From Chryseobacterium viscerum (GTDB lineage: Bacteria > Bacteroidota > Bacteroidia > Flavobacteriales > Weeksellaceae), in assembly GCF_025949665.1 (NCBI RefSeq), contig NZ_JAPDFT010000007.1:62001-126000 (forward strand): 64,000 nucleotides of DNA. Reading direction: 5' to 3'. Positions 15,734 to 24,305 of this stretch are shown in pieces; position 1 is the stretch's first letter; each line of letters opens with the position of its first letter. A program made the position numbers and the translations under genes. The notes beneath the pieces are model-generated. The model was given only the letters and a program-made list of their open reading frames with translations, was not told the DNA's origin and did no database searches.

Positions 15734-17599
15734 TTATAAGTTTTTCTGGTTATTTTCCGGAGTATAATCCATAAACAGATCTCCATCCAGCTTTACAGAT
15801 TTTACTTTCTTCTTAATAGGAATAACAAGATCAGTAAGTTTCTGATCTTTTTCCCAAACGGAAGGAGAGAAATGCAGTTTTTCTGTAGTCCCGTCTTCAT
15901 ATGACAATAGAGCATCAAACGGAATTGCAAAACCACCTACATTGGCTACATTTACTGTAAGCATATCATTAATCTGTGATGCACCTGTTACTTTTAAATC
16001 AATATAATTATTGGTATAAAACCAGTTTTGGAAGAACCAGTTCAGATTTTTCCCTGACCCGGTGTTCATAGAGTTAAAATAATCCCATGGAACCGGATGC
16101 TTTCCATTCCAGTTATCCATATAATGATGCAATGCTTTTTTGAACAGTTCGTCTCCTAAATAATCTTTCAAGGCCAGGTAAGACAGAGAGGCTTTTACAT
16201 AAGAATTGTTTCCATATCCGGCACCGCTCACCTGTGTACTCATCGTAATCACTGGCTGGTCCTGTTCGGCTGAAGGATCATTGATCCATTTTTTAACACG
16301 GAAGTTTTTATAAAATTCTTTAGCTGCTGCTTCTCCGTTTTCATCAATTCCTATAAGATATTCCAGGGTGGTAGCCCAGCCTTCATCCATAAATGCATAT
16401 CTCGTCTCATTGATTCCCATATAAAAAGGGAAATAAGTGTGAGCAATTTCATGATCTGCTGTCAGCCTTGCATCCTGAAGATCATCAGGAATACTGGTAT
16501 CATTGATCATCATTGGATATTCCATATCTGCATATCCTTGAATAGCGGTCATTACGTTGTAAGGATATTCTACTCCAGGCCAGTTTTTAGAAAACCAATC
16601 AAGGTTATAACGCATCCAGTCTACATAGTGTTCAAAGTCTTTCGCACCATTTTTATATCCTGCCTGAACGCTTGCTCTTTTTGATTTTAGCTGAACACTT
16701 GCTGCATCCCACACATAATGGCTGCTCATTGCAAAACAGAAATCGGTGATGTGGCTGGCTTTAAATTTCCATACATTCCATTTATTGGGTTTGGTCACTT
16801 TTCCCGACTTCATTTCCTGCTCAGTAGCAATCTTCATTACTTTATCACTTTTTAATGAAGCTTTATATCTTTTTAAATACTCAGGCTGAAGTACTGCTTC
16901 CGGGTTCAGGAAATCTCCTGTTGCCCAAACTACAAAATTCTTTGGCGCGGTGATGGCAAAGCTATAGTCATTGAAGTCGTTATAAAACTCCTGTCTGTCT
17001 GAGTGTGGAAGCATATCCCATCCGTTGTAATCATCATATACAGAAATTCTTGGAAAAGAATAAGCTACATAGAATGTCTCAGGGTCTATCTGCCCTTCCC
17101 TCCCACTTTGTACTGAAAGTGGATATTCCCATTCAATTTTTACTTCAGCTTTTGATTTAGGCTTTAAAGCTGTTTTTAATTTCACTTTTTCAACAGTACT
17201 CCAATCATCACTGTTGATATCATATTTTGCTCCGTTTACAATGAAAGATTTAATTTTAAGTCCTGAAGACAGAAAATCTTTAGACACAAATCCTGATCTT
17301 GGTGACTGCGGTTTATGAAGGTTATTCACAAAACGTATAGCCAGTTCATTCAGATTATCCGGACTATTGTTCGTATAGACAATGGTTTCTTTTCCGGTAA
17401 CCATTTTTGTATTGGCATCCACCTTCACATCCACATTATACGCTCCCTTATTCTGCCAATAGTTTTTACCTGGCGCTCCGGAGATATCGCGGGTTCCATT
17501 TTCATACGCTTTTTTGATATTCCTCGGCATATATAGTTCCTGTGCAGACAATTGTAATAAGGAAACGACCATCAGCATTCCGGAAAAAATTTTCTTCAT
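15734..17599 (-). CDS. secreted M1-family metallopeptidase
   Basis: Gluzincin aminopeptidase-like protein of 621 residues from MKKIFSGMLMVVSLLQLSAQ. The upstream ATG at 17626 would hide this signal peptide, so I start at 17599. The zinc site is HEIAHTYFPF (H383, E384, H387) with the third ligand Glu406 in FMDEGW, the HExxH-x18-E spacing of M1. The usual GxMEN exopeptidase loop is replaced by YADMEYPMM. The C-terminal beta domain is short. A second M1 peptidase of similar build lies at 28121. Substrate unknown. Confidence 0.9.
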   Translation of the reverse strand: MKKIFSGMLMVVSLLQLSAQELYMPRNIKKAYENGTRDISGAPGKNYWQNKGAYNVDVKVDANTKMVTGKETIVYTNNSPDNLNELAIRFVNNLHKPQSPRSGFVSKDFLSSGLKIKSFIVNGAKYDINSDDWSTVEKVKLKTALKPKSKAEVKIEWEYPLSVQSGREGQIDPETFYVAYSFPRISVYDDYNGWDMLPHSDRQEFYNDFNDYSFAITAPKNFVVWATGDFLNPEAVLQPEYLKRYKASLKSDKVMKIATEQEMKSGKVTKPNKWNVWKFKASHITDFCFAMSSHYVWDAASVQLKSKRASVQAGYKNGAKDFEHYVDWMRYNLDWFSKNWPGVEYPYNVMTAIQGYADMEYPMMINDTSIPDDLQDARLTADHEIAHTYFPFYMGINETRYAFMDEGWATTLEYLIGIDENGEAAAKEFYKNFRVKKWINDPSAEQDQPVITMSTQVSGAGYGNNSYVKASLSYLALKDYLGDELFKKALHHYMDNWNGKHPVPWDYFNSMNTGSGKNLNWFFQNWFYTNNYIDLKVTGASQINDMLTVNVANVGGFAIPFDALLSYEDGTTEKLHFSPSVWEKDQKLTDLVIPIKKKVKSVKLDGDLFMDYTPENNQKNL

Positions 17600-17705
17600 A
17601 ATGACCTTTTTAAAAATAGGTATCAAAAATAACGAAAATGTGACACCAGAAGATCATTTCTTTTGTAATAATATTTTATAGCAATGACTTTTCTATCATA
17701 TTATT

Positions 17706-20075
17706 CTACAGCCTGTCCTGTTCGGCAGTTTTCTTTATTGTTTTTGCATTTTTCACAGACTGATTTCCGAAGTTGAATTTCAATGAAAACGAAATGCCTT
17801 GAGCATCCGTATAATCGAGAAAATAATTATCCTGATTCGCGTATTTTGTACTGACTTTCTGACCTGTTGTTCTGAAAATATCAGTGAATATAAGACTTGC
17901 TTCCAGTTTTTTATTAAAGAACTTTCTGTTCATTACAAAATATGCCGACCAGACAGCAGAAATCCTGAAAGTCCCTTGTATTCCGGGAGAATAGTATCGG
18001 TGTCCCACTTCCATTTTCCAATCATTATTTTTATTCAGGGTAAAACTGGTTGAGATATTGGATACCCAGTTCCAGACTTTATTTTTATATAGCATTCCGT
18101 CTGTTCCTTTGAAAAAATTTTCGTTGTGTTCAAGGTTTTCAGACATGATGATATTCCACCATGGTTTGACCTGAAAATTTTTATACAGGCTTAATCCGAA
18201 AGCTTCTCCTTTTTCAATATTGGTAAAATAATAGATGAGACTATTGGTGCTTGGTTCCTGATATGAAATTTCCATAGACGGATATATTTCTTTCCGGTAA
18301 TATAGATCCAGATTCCAGTCTTTCCAGGAATAGGTAAGATTGAGATTATGAGTAATTGTTGCTTTTAATTTTGGATCTCCCTGATAATATGAAAACAGAT
18401 TGTAGTAAGATTTCGCAGGATTCAACCATGAATAGGAAGGCCTGCTGATCCTTTTCCCATAAGAGAAACCGAATTCCTGTTTATTTTCTGTGGTATATTG
18501 TGCATAAAAAGTGGGGAAAAATTTCCAATAATTGCTTTTATTCAATTCATAAGGTTCAGAGACTACACCTTCAAGATCTGTCATTTCTGCACGAAGCCCT
18601 CCTTTGAAGTTCCATTTTCCAATATTATAGGCTAATGAAGAATACAGGGCAAAATTATGTTCTTTATAATCAAAAACACTGCTCTTTTCTGGTCTGTACT
18701 GTAATATTCCATTCTCGTTGTCAGAAAAATCAAGTGTACTGCTTGTCTTTACAAAACTATATTTTGCTCCGGATTCCAGCTCCAGTTTATCATTTTTCCA
18801 TTGATAATCGAATTGAGTGGAATATAGCTGAACATCCGCTTTATTCTTTGTAAGAAAATTATCTTCTTTTGGAGGCTGGCCTGCAAAGTTCAGATCGGTG
18901 ATTACATTCTGAAATTTATCGGCATTGTTTCCGGTAAAATAGTTAATCCATGAAAGATTGCTTTTCTTATTCAGCTTCCGATCTATCTGAAAACTTACAG
19001 AATTATTAATGGAGCGTGAGCGGTGGTCGTTGATTGTGGTATAATCAGATTCTACAAGATCCTGATTATTATAGATCAGTGTAGGGACATTGTAGGTTCC
19101 GAAGGATTTTGGAGAAAAATACCCTGAGTAGTTGAGGCTTGCATTGGTCAAACTGTCCAATTCATATTCCACATTAAAATTCAGGGTATTCTGGTTATTG
19201 TTTTTATCCTTCCTGTTCATCGTACTGACCCATCGGGTTTGGCTTTCCGGGTAGTTCACATAGTCTGTTCCTTCCCGGTAGTACGTCCCCAGCCCTCTAT
19301 AATAGCTTCCCATAATGGAAAGTTTATCTTTTTTATAATATTGGGAAAGACCAAAAACGCCTTTCACATATTGTGTCTGTGTATATTTGGATGAGAGAAT
19401 TCCGCGGTAACCTTCAATTTTATTCTTTTTCAGAACGATATTCAGTACTGCACTTCCTGAAGCTTCATATTTCGCAGGTGGATTGGTAATCACTTCTACT
19501 GACTTCACTTCATCTCCCTGTGTATTTTCCAGAAGATTTTTCAGTTCATCTCCTGTCAGCATTACCTTTTTATCATTAATAGTCACCAAAATTCCGGTAC
19601 TTCCTTTTACTCCGAGTACATCATTATTTATTGTGACACTGGGTGTATTTTTTAGAATTTCCCAGGCATTGAGGGATGAAATATTGCTGTTTTCAACATT
19701 AAATTCCAGGCGGTCTACTTTTCTTTTCACCAAAGGCTTACGCTTGGTCATTACAACGCCTTCTATTTCCTGGGGTTCTTTTTTAAGAACAATATTCAGG
19801 GGCTCAGGTTCTTTCAGATCAATCTTTTTCTCAAATAAAGAGTATCCCTGATTTTTAATTACCAGTTTTACATCCTGTTCTGCTATGTTCTCCAGTACAA
19901 ACTTCCCGTTTTCGTCTGTTTTTAATTCTTTGATTAATGCATTCTGAGCATTATACACTTCTACCTTTATTGATGAAAGTTTTTCATTCTCGATATTCAC
20001 CACTGTACCTCCAGTTTTTTGTTTCTGGGCAAGAATCAAGGCTGAAAAACACAGAAAAAAAAGAATTTTATACAT
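17706..20075 (-). CDS. TonB-dependent receptor-type outer-membrane protein
   Basis: Outer-membrane beta-barrel protein of 789 residues. In order: signal peptide (MYKILFFLCFSALILAQ), a CarboxypepD_reg-like domain (about 20-95), a plug-like domain (about 105-215, with EILKNTPSVTINNDVLGVKG and KSVEVITNPPAKYEASG), then a long barrel ending GISFSLKFNFGNQ with a charged tail. This is the architecture of the Bacteroidetes TonB receptor-like OMP family. A phased repeat 80 bases upstream suggests control by the adjacent OmpR-type system. Ligand unknown. Confidence 0.88.
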   Translation of the reverse strand: MYKILFFLCFSALILAQKQKTGGTVVNIENEKLSSIKVEVYNAQNALIKELKTDENGKFVLENIAEQDVKLVIKNQGYSLFEKKIDLKEPEPLNIVLKKEPQEIEGVVMTKRKPLVKRKVDRLEFNVENSNISSLNAWEILKNTPSVTINNDVLGVKGSTGILVTINDKKVMLTGDELKNLLENTQGDEVKSVEVITNPPAKYEASGSAVLNIVLKKNKIEGYRGILSSKYTQTQYVKGVFGLSQYYKKDKLSIMGSYYRGLGTYYREGTDYVNYPESQTRWVSTMNRKDKNNNQNTLNFNVEYELDSLTNASLNYSGYFSPKSFGTYNVPTLIYNNQDLVESDYTTINDHRSRSINNSVSFQIDRKLNKKSNLSWINYFTGNNADKFQNVITDLNFAGQPPKEDNFLTKNKADVQLYSTQFDYQWKNDKLELESGAKYSFVKTSSTLDFSDNENGILQYRPEKSSVFDYKEHNFALYSSLAYNIGKWNFKGGLRAEMTDLEGVVSEPYELNKSNYWKFFPTFYAQYTTENKQEFGFSYGKRISRPSYSWLNPAKSYYNLFSYYQGDPKLKATITHNLNLTYSWKDWNLDLYYRKEIYPSMEISYQEPSTNSLIYYFTNIEKGEAFGLSLYKNFQVKPWWNIIMSENLEHNENFFKGTDGMLYKNKVWNWVSNISTSFTLNKNNDWKMEVGHRYYSPGIQGTFRISAVWSAYFVMNRKFFNKKLEASLIFTDIFRTTGQKVSTKYANQDNYFLDYTDAQGISFSLKFNFGNQSVKNAKTIKKTAEQDRL

Positions 20076-20154
20076 GGCTATTTTTTTATCCTCTCAAACA
20101 AAATCACTGTTCTGTTTTATGGGGACAAAATTCTGTATTGAAAAGGAGAATTTC

Positions 20155-20183
20155 GGTTAATAGACGGTTAATGATGGGTTAAT
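20155..20183 (-). promoter_or_regulatory. three 11-bp-phased GGTTAAT repeats upstream of the TonB-type receptor
   Basis: GGTTAAT occurs at 20155, 20166 and 20177, exactly 11 bases apart (ATTAACC on the coding strand of the downstream gene). The array ends 22 bases upstream of GAATTTTG (20133-20126), the best -7 candidate. Direct repeats at 11-bp phase next to the -35 region are typical of OmpR/PhoB-family activators, and such a regulator is encoded at 22516. Confidence 0.6.
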
Positions 20184-20203
20184 GTCTTTTTCTTTAAAAT
20201 AAT

Positions 20204-20231
20204 AAACCCTGAACTCGCAAATTCAGGGTTT
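20204..20231 (-). terminator. terminator of the GLPGLI gene
   Basis: AAACCCTGAA / TTCAGGGTTT, 10-base perfect stem with an 8-base loop, followed on the minus strand by TTATTATTTT. It lies 20 bases after the stop of the gene at 20252. Confidence 0.8.
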
Positions 20232-20251
20232 AAAATCAATAGAGTCTGTTT

Positions 20252-21085
20252 CTATGGATAAGGAATTGCTTTATCCAGTTCTATCGGATTATAATATTTT
20301 TTGATGTCTATCTGTGTTTGTTTGGTCAAACCTGCGAACTCCTCTTTACTTTTGATTTGCTGCCCATTAATGCGTACATTCCAGTCCGGCTGAAATTCGG
20401 TTCTCATTCTGGCATAAGGATCATTATAAAACTCCAGATTCAGTTTCACCCATTTCTTAAAGTCAATGGCAATAGGAGCCAATGAATAATGCTTTTCGAG
20501 AAAGCCTGTTGTATCATATGTTTTGGAGAGATTACTATTTCGCGAGAAAGAATATATAAAATCTTTCTTATCATCCTCCACATACAGAACCAATCCCGGA
20601 AGTCCTCTAAATTTATATGGTCCTTCAGGAATGTTGATATCCGGAGTAAACCAGGCAGTCCAGTTTCTTCCTCCAAACATGGCAGTTGCTTTTTGCAATT
20701 TATAATTGTTGATCTTTTTAGTATCAGCCTCTATTTTCCATTGAATATTATTCTCCGTTTCAAAAACATAATAATACGGCATCATCATAATCTGAACAAA
20801 GTTTTTATTTATATTGGAATTTCTTTTTCGGATAATAGTCTGTCCGGACTGGCTGGTATGCTGAGAAGAAATTCCTCCATGAAGAATATTCAGAGAATCG
20901 CTCGTTAAAAATTCAAATTCATAAAACTTTACTTCCTCCGGATTGATATCCAGCACCATTTCTTCTTTATCATATCCTGTACCGTTAGGTTCTATTCTGT
21001 ATTGAAGTTCATATATAAAACGATGTGTTTGAGCATTGATGAACATCCCAAATAACAGAACAAGAAGAATGAATATCTTTTTCAT
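20252..21085 (-). CDS. GLPGLI family secreted protein
   Basis: A 277-residue exported protein (signal peptide MKKIFILLVLLFGMFINAQ) with the family signature in YKFRGLPGLVLYVED near residue 165. The preceding WTAWFTPDINIPEGP is also typical. The family is confined largely to Bacteroidetes and is often encoded near TonB receptor-like proteins; its function is unknown. Here it is divergent from the two-component system and shares with it a pair of 11-bp-phased GGTTAAT repeats. Confidence 0.92.
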   Translation of the reverse strand: MKKIFILLVLLFGMFINAQTHRFIYELQYRIEPNGTGYDKEEMVLDINPEEVKFYEFEFLTSDSLNILHGGISSQHTSQSGQTIIRKRNSNINKNFVQIMMMPYYYVFETENNIQWKIEADTKKINNYKLQKATAMFGGRNWTAWFTPDINIPEGPYKFRGLPGLVLYVEDDKKDFIYSFSRNSNLSKTYDTTGFLEKHYSLAPIAIDFKKWVKLNLEFYNDPYARMRTEFQPDWNVRINGQQIKSKEEFAGLTKQTQIDIKKYYNPIELDKAIPYP

Positions 21086-21137
21086 TAATTAATAGTTTTT
21101 TATTTTCTAAAATTACCAAAAAACACACTAATCATCA

Positions 21138-21155
21138 GGTTAATAAAAGGTTAAT
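21138..21155 (-). promoter_or_regulatory. two 11-bp-phased GGTTAAT repeats between GLPGLI and histidine kinase genes
   Basis: GGTTAAT at 21138 and 21149. Reading toward the GLPGLI gene, the nearer repeat starts 23 bases from the -7 candidate TAATTTTA (21115-21108), the same geometry as at the TonB-receptor promoter. The array is 49 bases from the kinase start, so it may also serve autoregulation. Confidence 0.6.
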
Positions 21156-21190
21156 GATAAAAATATTATTTCAGTAAAATGGTAAAGCTT

Positions 21191-21198
21191 TATCTTTG
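21191..21198 (+). promoter_or_regulatory. -7 element of the histidine kinase gene
   Basis: TATCTTTG matches TAnnTTTG exactly and ends 6 bases before the ATG at 21204. If used, the transcript would have almost no leader. No clear TTG sits at the right distance. Confidence 0.45.
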
Positions 21199-21203
21199 TT
21201 TCA

Positions 21204-22526
21204 ATGATAGCCAAGAGTAAAATTCTGATTTCGGTTTTTGCCGCTCTGTTCCTGCTTTTACTGGGAATACAGATCTACTTTATGTATAAGACCTATCAGG
21301 TAAAAGAAAGGGATATCTACAGATCCGTGAATGACGGGCTTACCCATTTTACAGACAGTCTTGAAGACATCCAGGAGGTGAAAGAAAGAAATGATGACTC
21401 TCTCCAGAACATCATTATAAGGTATCATAATAAGGAGATCAACAAAAGGGATTTTCTCACTTATTTTATAGAAAACAGAAAATCTGCCAGAGAAAGACTG
21501 ATTCATTATATCAACAGCCGCTACCAGAAAGACGGTTATGAGATTTCTGCCAGAATCCGGTACTTGTCTATTGTTCATCTTCCAGACAGCACAAAAGTAA
21601 TTACAGAACCAATTGTTATTTTTGAGACACAGGATAAGCTTAAAAATCCCCGTATTGCAAGTAATGGAAGTTGGGAAACCTCAACATCTAAAAGAGATGA
21701 TTCGGATGAAGGGCAGGTTGAAAAAAGAAATACTTTTCTCGTTAAAACCCAAACAGATTTTGAGATCAGAAATATCAAGAGTATTGTTTTCAAAGAGCTT
21801 ACGTTATTGATTATTTGCTGTGTGATTCTTCTTTCGGGAGTTCTTCTGCTTTATATTTTCACAATTAGAAATCTGATCCGGCAGCAAAAGCAGGTGGAAG
21901 TTCTCCACACCATTGTGGATAACATTTCACATGAGTTTAAAACTCCGATCGCTACTTTAAAAATAGCTTCAAAAGCATTAAAAAAAGAATGGAATCCGGA
22001 AACGCTTCCTCTTATCGAAAGGCAGATTTCCAGGCTTGAAAGCTTGATGTACCAACTTCATAAAGATGAAATACCGGATGAAATGACAGCCATACAACCT
22101 GAAGACTGGAACTTTTTCATTCAGGATCTTGCTGTTACTTATTCCGATACTGATTTTAACCTTACAAATTCAGTCTCACACCAGCTTCCTTTTGATAAAA
22201 ACCTGATGGAAACAGTCATTAAAAATCTTTGTGAGAACAGTGTAAAGTATGGAGCTTCTGCTGTGAAAATAAATATCTGCAACAGTTCTCAACACTTAGA
22301 AATCGAAGTTTATGACAATGGTCAGGGTATGGAAACGAAAGAACTTAATCATATTTTCGAAAAATTCTACAGAATACAGAACAACAATATTCACAATAGC
22401 AAAGGGCTTGGACTGGGGCTTTATTTTGTGAAGAAAATCGTTGCCAATTATGGTGGCAAAATAGACGTATCCAGCCAGCTTAATACAGGTAGTACTTTTA
22501 AAATATCAATTCCTTATGAAAACTAA
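21204..22526 (+). CDS. sensor histidine kinase (HisKA class)
   Basis: Membrane-bound sensor kinase of 440 residues. The first membrane helix is about 7-28, a periplasmic domain of roughly 165 residues follows, and a second helix (LTLLIICCVILLSGVLLLYIFTI) lies near 198-220. The cytoplasmic part has the H box VDNISHEFKTPIATLK, N box NLCENSVKYG, G1 YDNGQGM and G2 SKGLGLGLYFVKKI. The start codon is fixed because the first helix begins at residue 7. It overlaps its regulator gene by 11 bases. Confidence 0.95.
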   Translation: MIAKSKILISVFAALFLLLLGIQIYFMYKTYQVKERDIYRSVNDGLTHFTDSLEDIQEVKERNDDSLQNIIIRYHNKEINKRDFLTYFIENRKSARERLIHYINSRYQKDGYEISARIRYLSIVHLPDSTKVITEPIVIFETQDKLKNPRIASNGSWETSTSKRDDSDEGQVEKRNTFLVKTQTDFEIRNIKSIVFKELTLLIICCVILLSGVLLLYIFTIRNLIRQQKQVEVLHTIVDNISHEFKTPIATLKIASKALKKEWNPETLPLIERQISRLESLMYQLHKDEIPDEMTAIQPEDWNFFIQDLAVTYSDTDFNLTNSVSHQLPFDKNLMETVIKNLCENSVKYGASAVKINICNSSQHLEIEVYDNGQGMETKELNHIFEKFYRIQNNNIHNSKGLGLGLYFVKKIVANYGGKIDVSSQLNTGSTFKISIPYEN

Positions 22527-23202
22527 AATCCTTCTGGCAGAAGACGATCCGGATTTCGGAATGATTCTTAAGCATTATCTTGAATTGGAAGATTTTGAAG
22601 TCAGCTGGTTTCAGAATCCTGAAGACATAGTACCATTGCTTCAGGCTGATTTTCCTTTTCAGATAGGAATACTGGATGTGATGATGCCTAATTTAGATGG
22701 TTTTTCACTGGCGAAAATGATCATCAAAGAAAGAAGTAATTTTCCATTGTTATTTTTAACAGCCAAAAATCAAAAAATTGACCGATTGACCGGGTTGAAA
22801 ATAGGTGCCGACGATTATATTGCGAAACCCTGCGATCCTGAAGAACTTGTTCTGCGAATTAAAAATATTCTGAAGAGAACACTTCCCGCCGTTACAGAAA
22901 GTCTAATAAAAATCGGAGCGTTTTCGTTGGATACCACTAAACTTCTGTTGTCACATCCTAACGGAAACAACCGGCTGACCATACGGGAACAGGAGCTCCT
23001 ACTGTATCTTCTGAAATACAACCGATCTATCATTACAAGGGATAACATTCTGGATAATCTTTGGGAAACCAATGATTATTTTACCGGAAGAAGTCTTGAT
23101 GTGTTCATCAGCAGGCTTCGTAAATATTTCAACAGTGATCCTCAAATAAAAATCCAATCCCTGAGAGGAATTGGATTTGAAGTCGATTTTCCAACCAACT
23201 GA
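22516..23202 (+). CDS. OmpR-family response regulator
   Basis: The 228-residue regulator has receiver motifs LLAEDDPDFG, phospho-acceptor Asp in GILDVMMPNLDGF and Lys in DDYIAKPCDP, then a winged helix (about 135-225) with LTIREQELLLYLLK and RSLDVFISRLRKYF. It is the partner of the overlapping kinase. OmpR-family proteins bind direct repeats at about 10-11-bp phase; GGTTAAT arrays of that kind lie at 20155 and 21138, making the neighbouring GLPGLI and TonB-receptor genes likely targets (inference). Confidence 0.95.
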   Translation: MKTKILLAEDDPDFGMILKHYLELEDFEVSWFQNPEDIVPLLQADFPFQIGILDVMMPNLDGFSLAKMIIKERSNFPLLFLTAKNQKIDRLTGLKIGADDYIAKPCDPEELVLRIKNILKRTLPAVTESLIKIGAFSLDTTKLLLSHPNGNNRLTIREQELLLYLLKYNRSIITRDNILDNLWETNDYFTGRSLDVFISRLRKYFNSDPQIKIQSLRGIGFEVDFPTN

Positions 23203-23207
23203 TTTTT

Positions 23208-24035
23208 TTATAGGGAAAGATTCACAATCACTGGAAAATGGTCTGATGGATACAAAAGATTTTCTCTTCTGTCATTAATGTGTCGGTGAGATCTTATTTT
23301 AAAGCCTTGCGTAAAAATATAATCGATTCTGTCTTTCGGAACTTCATTGACGTTGAAGCCTGTAAACGTTCCTACAGGACCGTAATGTTTGGTTTCGGAA
23401 TGGTAGAACGTATCTTTCATATTCTGGGAAAGAATTTTAATAGGTTCAGAATCATCTGTCAGGTTAAAGTCTCCGCTCAGCGCTACCGGAAGATTCTTTG
23501 GATTCAGTTCTTTGATCTTTTTCAGAATCAGTTCAGAAGATTTTACTCTTGCTACATTTCCTACATGATCGAAATGAAGGTTCATTGCCAGAAATTCCTT
23601 CTTCGATTTTTTATCTTTAAATACCGCATAAGTACAGATTCTGTTTAGTGCAGCATCCCAGCCCTTTGAAGGTTTTTCCGGAGTTTCAGATAACCAGAAC
23701 GTTCCTGATTTTACCACTTCAAGTTTATTGGTATCGTAAAAAATGGCAGAAAATTCGCCTTTTTCTTTGCCGTCATCTCTTCCTACTCCTATATAGTCAT
23801 AGTTTTTTAATCCTGTTTTAATATCTTTCATCTGTTCCGGAAGTGCTTCCTGTACTCCGAAATAATCAGGATGATAATAGGTCAATAGATCAGCAACGTC
23901 CTGCTTTCTTTTTGGCCATGCATTGTCTTTATCTGACTCTACATTCAGTCTAATATTGAAACTCATTACGGTAAGGTCCTGTGAAAATCCTAATGCAAAA
24001 AACATCAGAAACACCATTGAAAATCTGAAATTCAT
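23208..24035 (-). CDS. secreted endonuclease/exonuclease/phosphatase-family protein
   Basis: EEP-fold metal-dependent phosphodiesterase of 275 residues with a signal peptide (to about residue 18, FALGFSQD). Family motifs: SFNIRLNVESDKDNAW, GVQEALPEQ (metal Glu), AMNLHFDHVGNVAR, LSGDFNLTDDSEP and PSDHFPVIV (catalytic Asp-His). Members cleave nucleic acids, inositol phosphates or sphingomyelin; the substrate cannot be told here. It converges with the response regulator gene, with only 5 bases between the stops. Confidence 0.9.
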   Translation of the reverse strand: MNFRFSMVFLMFFALGFSQDLTVMSFNIRLNVESDKDNAWPKRKQDVADLLTYYHPDYFGVQEALPEQMKDIKTGLKNYDYIGVGRDDGKEKGEFSAIFYDTNKLEVVKSGTFWLSETPEKPSKGWDAALNRICTYAVFKDKKSKKEFLAMNLHFDHVGNVARVKSSELILKKIKELNPKNLPVALSGDFNLTDDSEPIKILSQNMKDTFYHSETKHYGPVGTFTGFNVNEVPKDRIDYIFTQGFKIRSHRHINDRRENLLYPSDHFPVIVNLSL

Positions 24036-24101
24036 ATGTTATTTTATCAGTAAGAGACAAAAATAAAACTTCTCTGTGACAGAAAAGCTTTATTGATGTG
24101 A

Positions 24102-24305
24102 TTATATTGTTAAATTATCTTTTTCTTCTTCTATGGATATAAAATACTCCTGAAGTTCAGCTTCCGAAACCGGCTGCGGGCTTTCAAGCTTTACAACTCC
24201 TATGGTTTTGTAGTGAGAGACCAGTTTTATGCCTTTACTTTTGAGAAGCGATTCAAGCTTTTTAAAATTTATATCTTTCTTTAAAACTGCGAGATAAGTG
24301 ATCAT
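24102..24305 (-). CDS. small protein resembling a free-standing I9 propeptide/inhibitor
   Basis: The 67 residues read as beta (YLAVLKK), helix (FKKLESLLKSKGIK), beta (LVSHYKTIGVVKLES), helix (SEAELQEYF), beta (ISIEEEKDN). This order and the VVKLES...ISIEEE pattern resemble the inhibitor I9 fold of subtilisin propeptides and POIA1-type inhibitors. No signal peptide. Its start overlaps the stop of the subtilase gene by 4 bases, so the two are co-translated. Inference: inhibitor or folding helper of that protease. I cannot confirm the fold without a profile search. Confidence 0.65.
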   Translation of the reverse strand: MITYLAVLKKDINFKKLESLLKSKGIKLVSHYKTIGVVKLESPQPVSEAELQEYFISIEEEKDNLTI

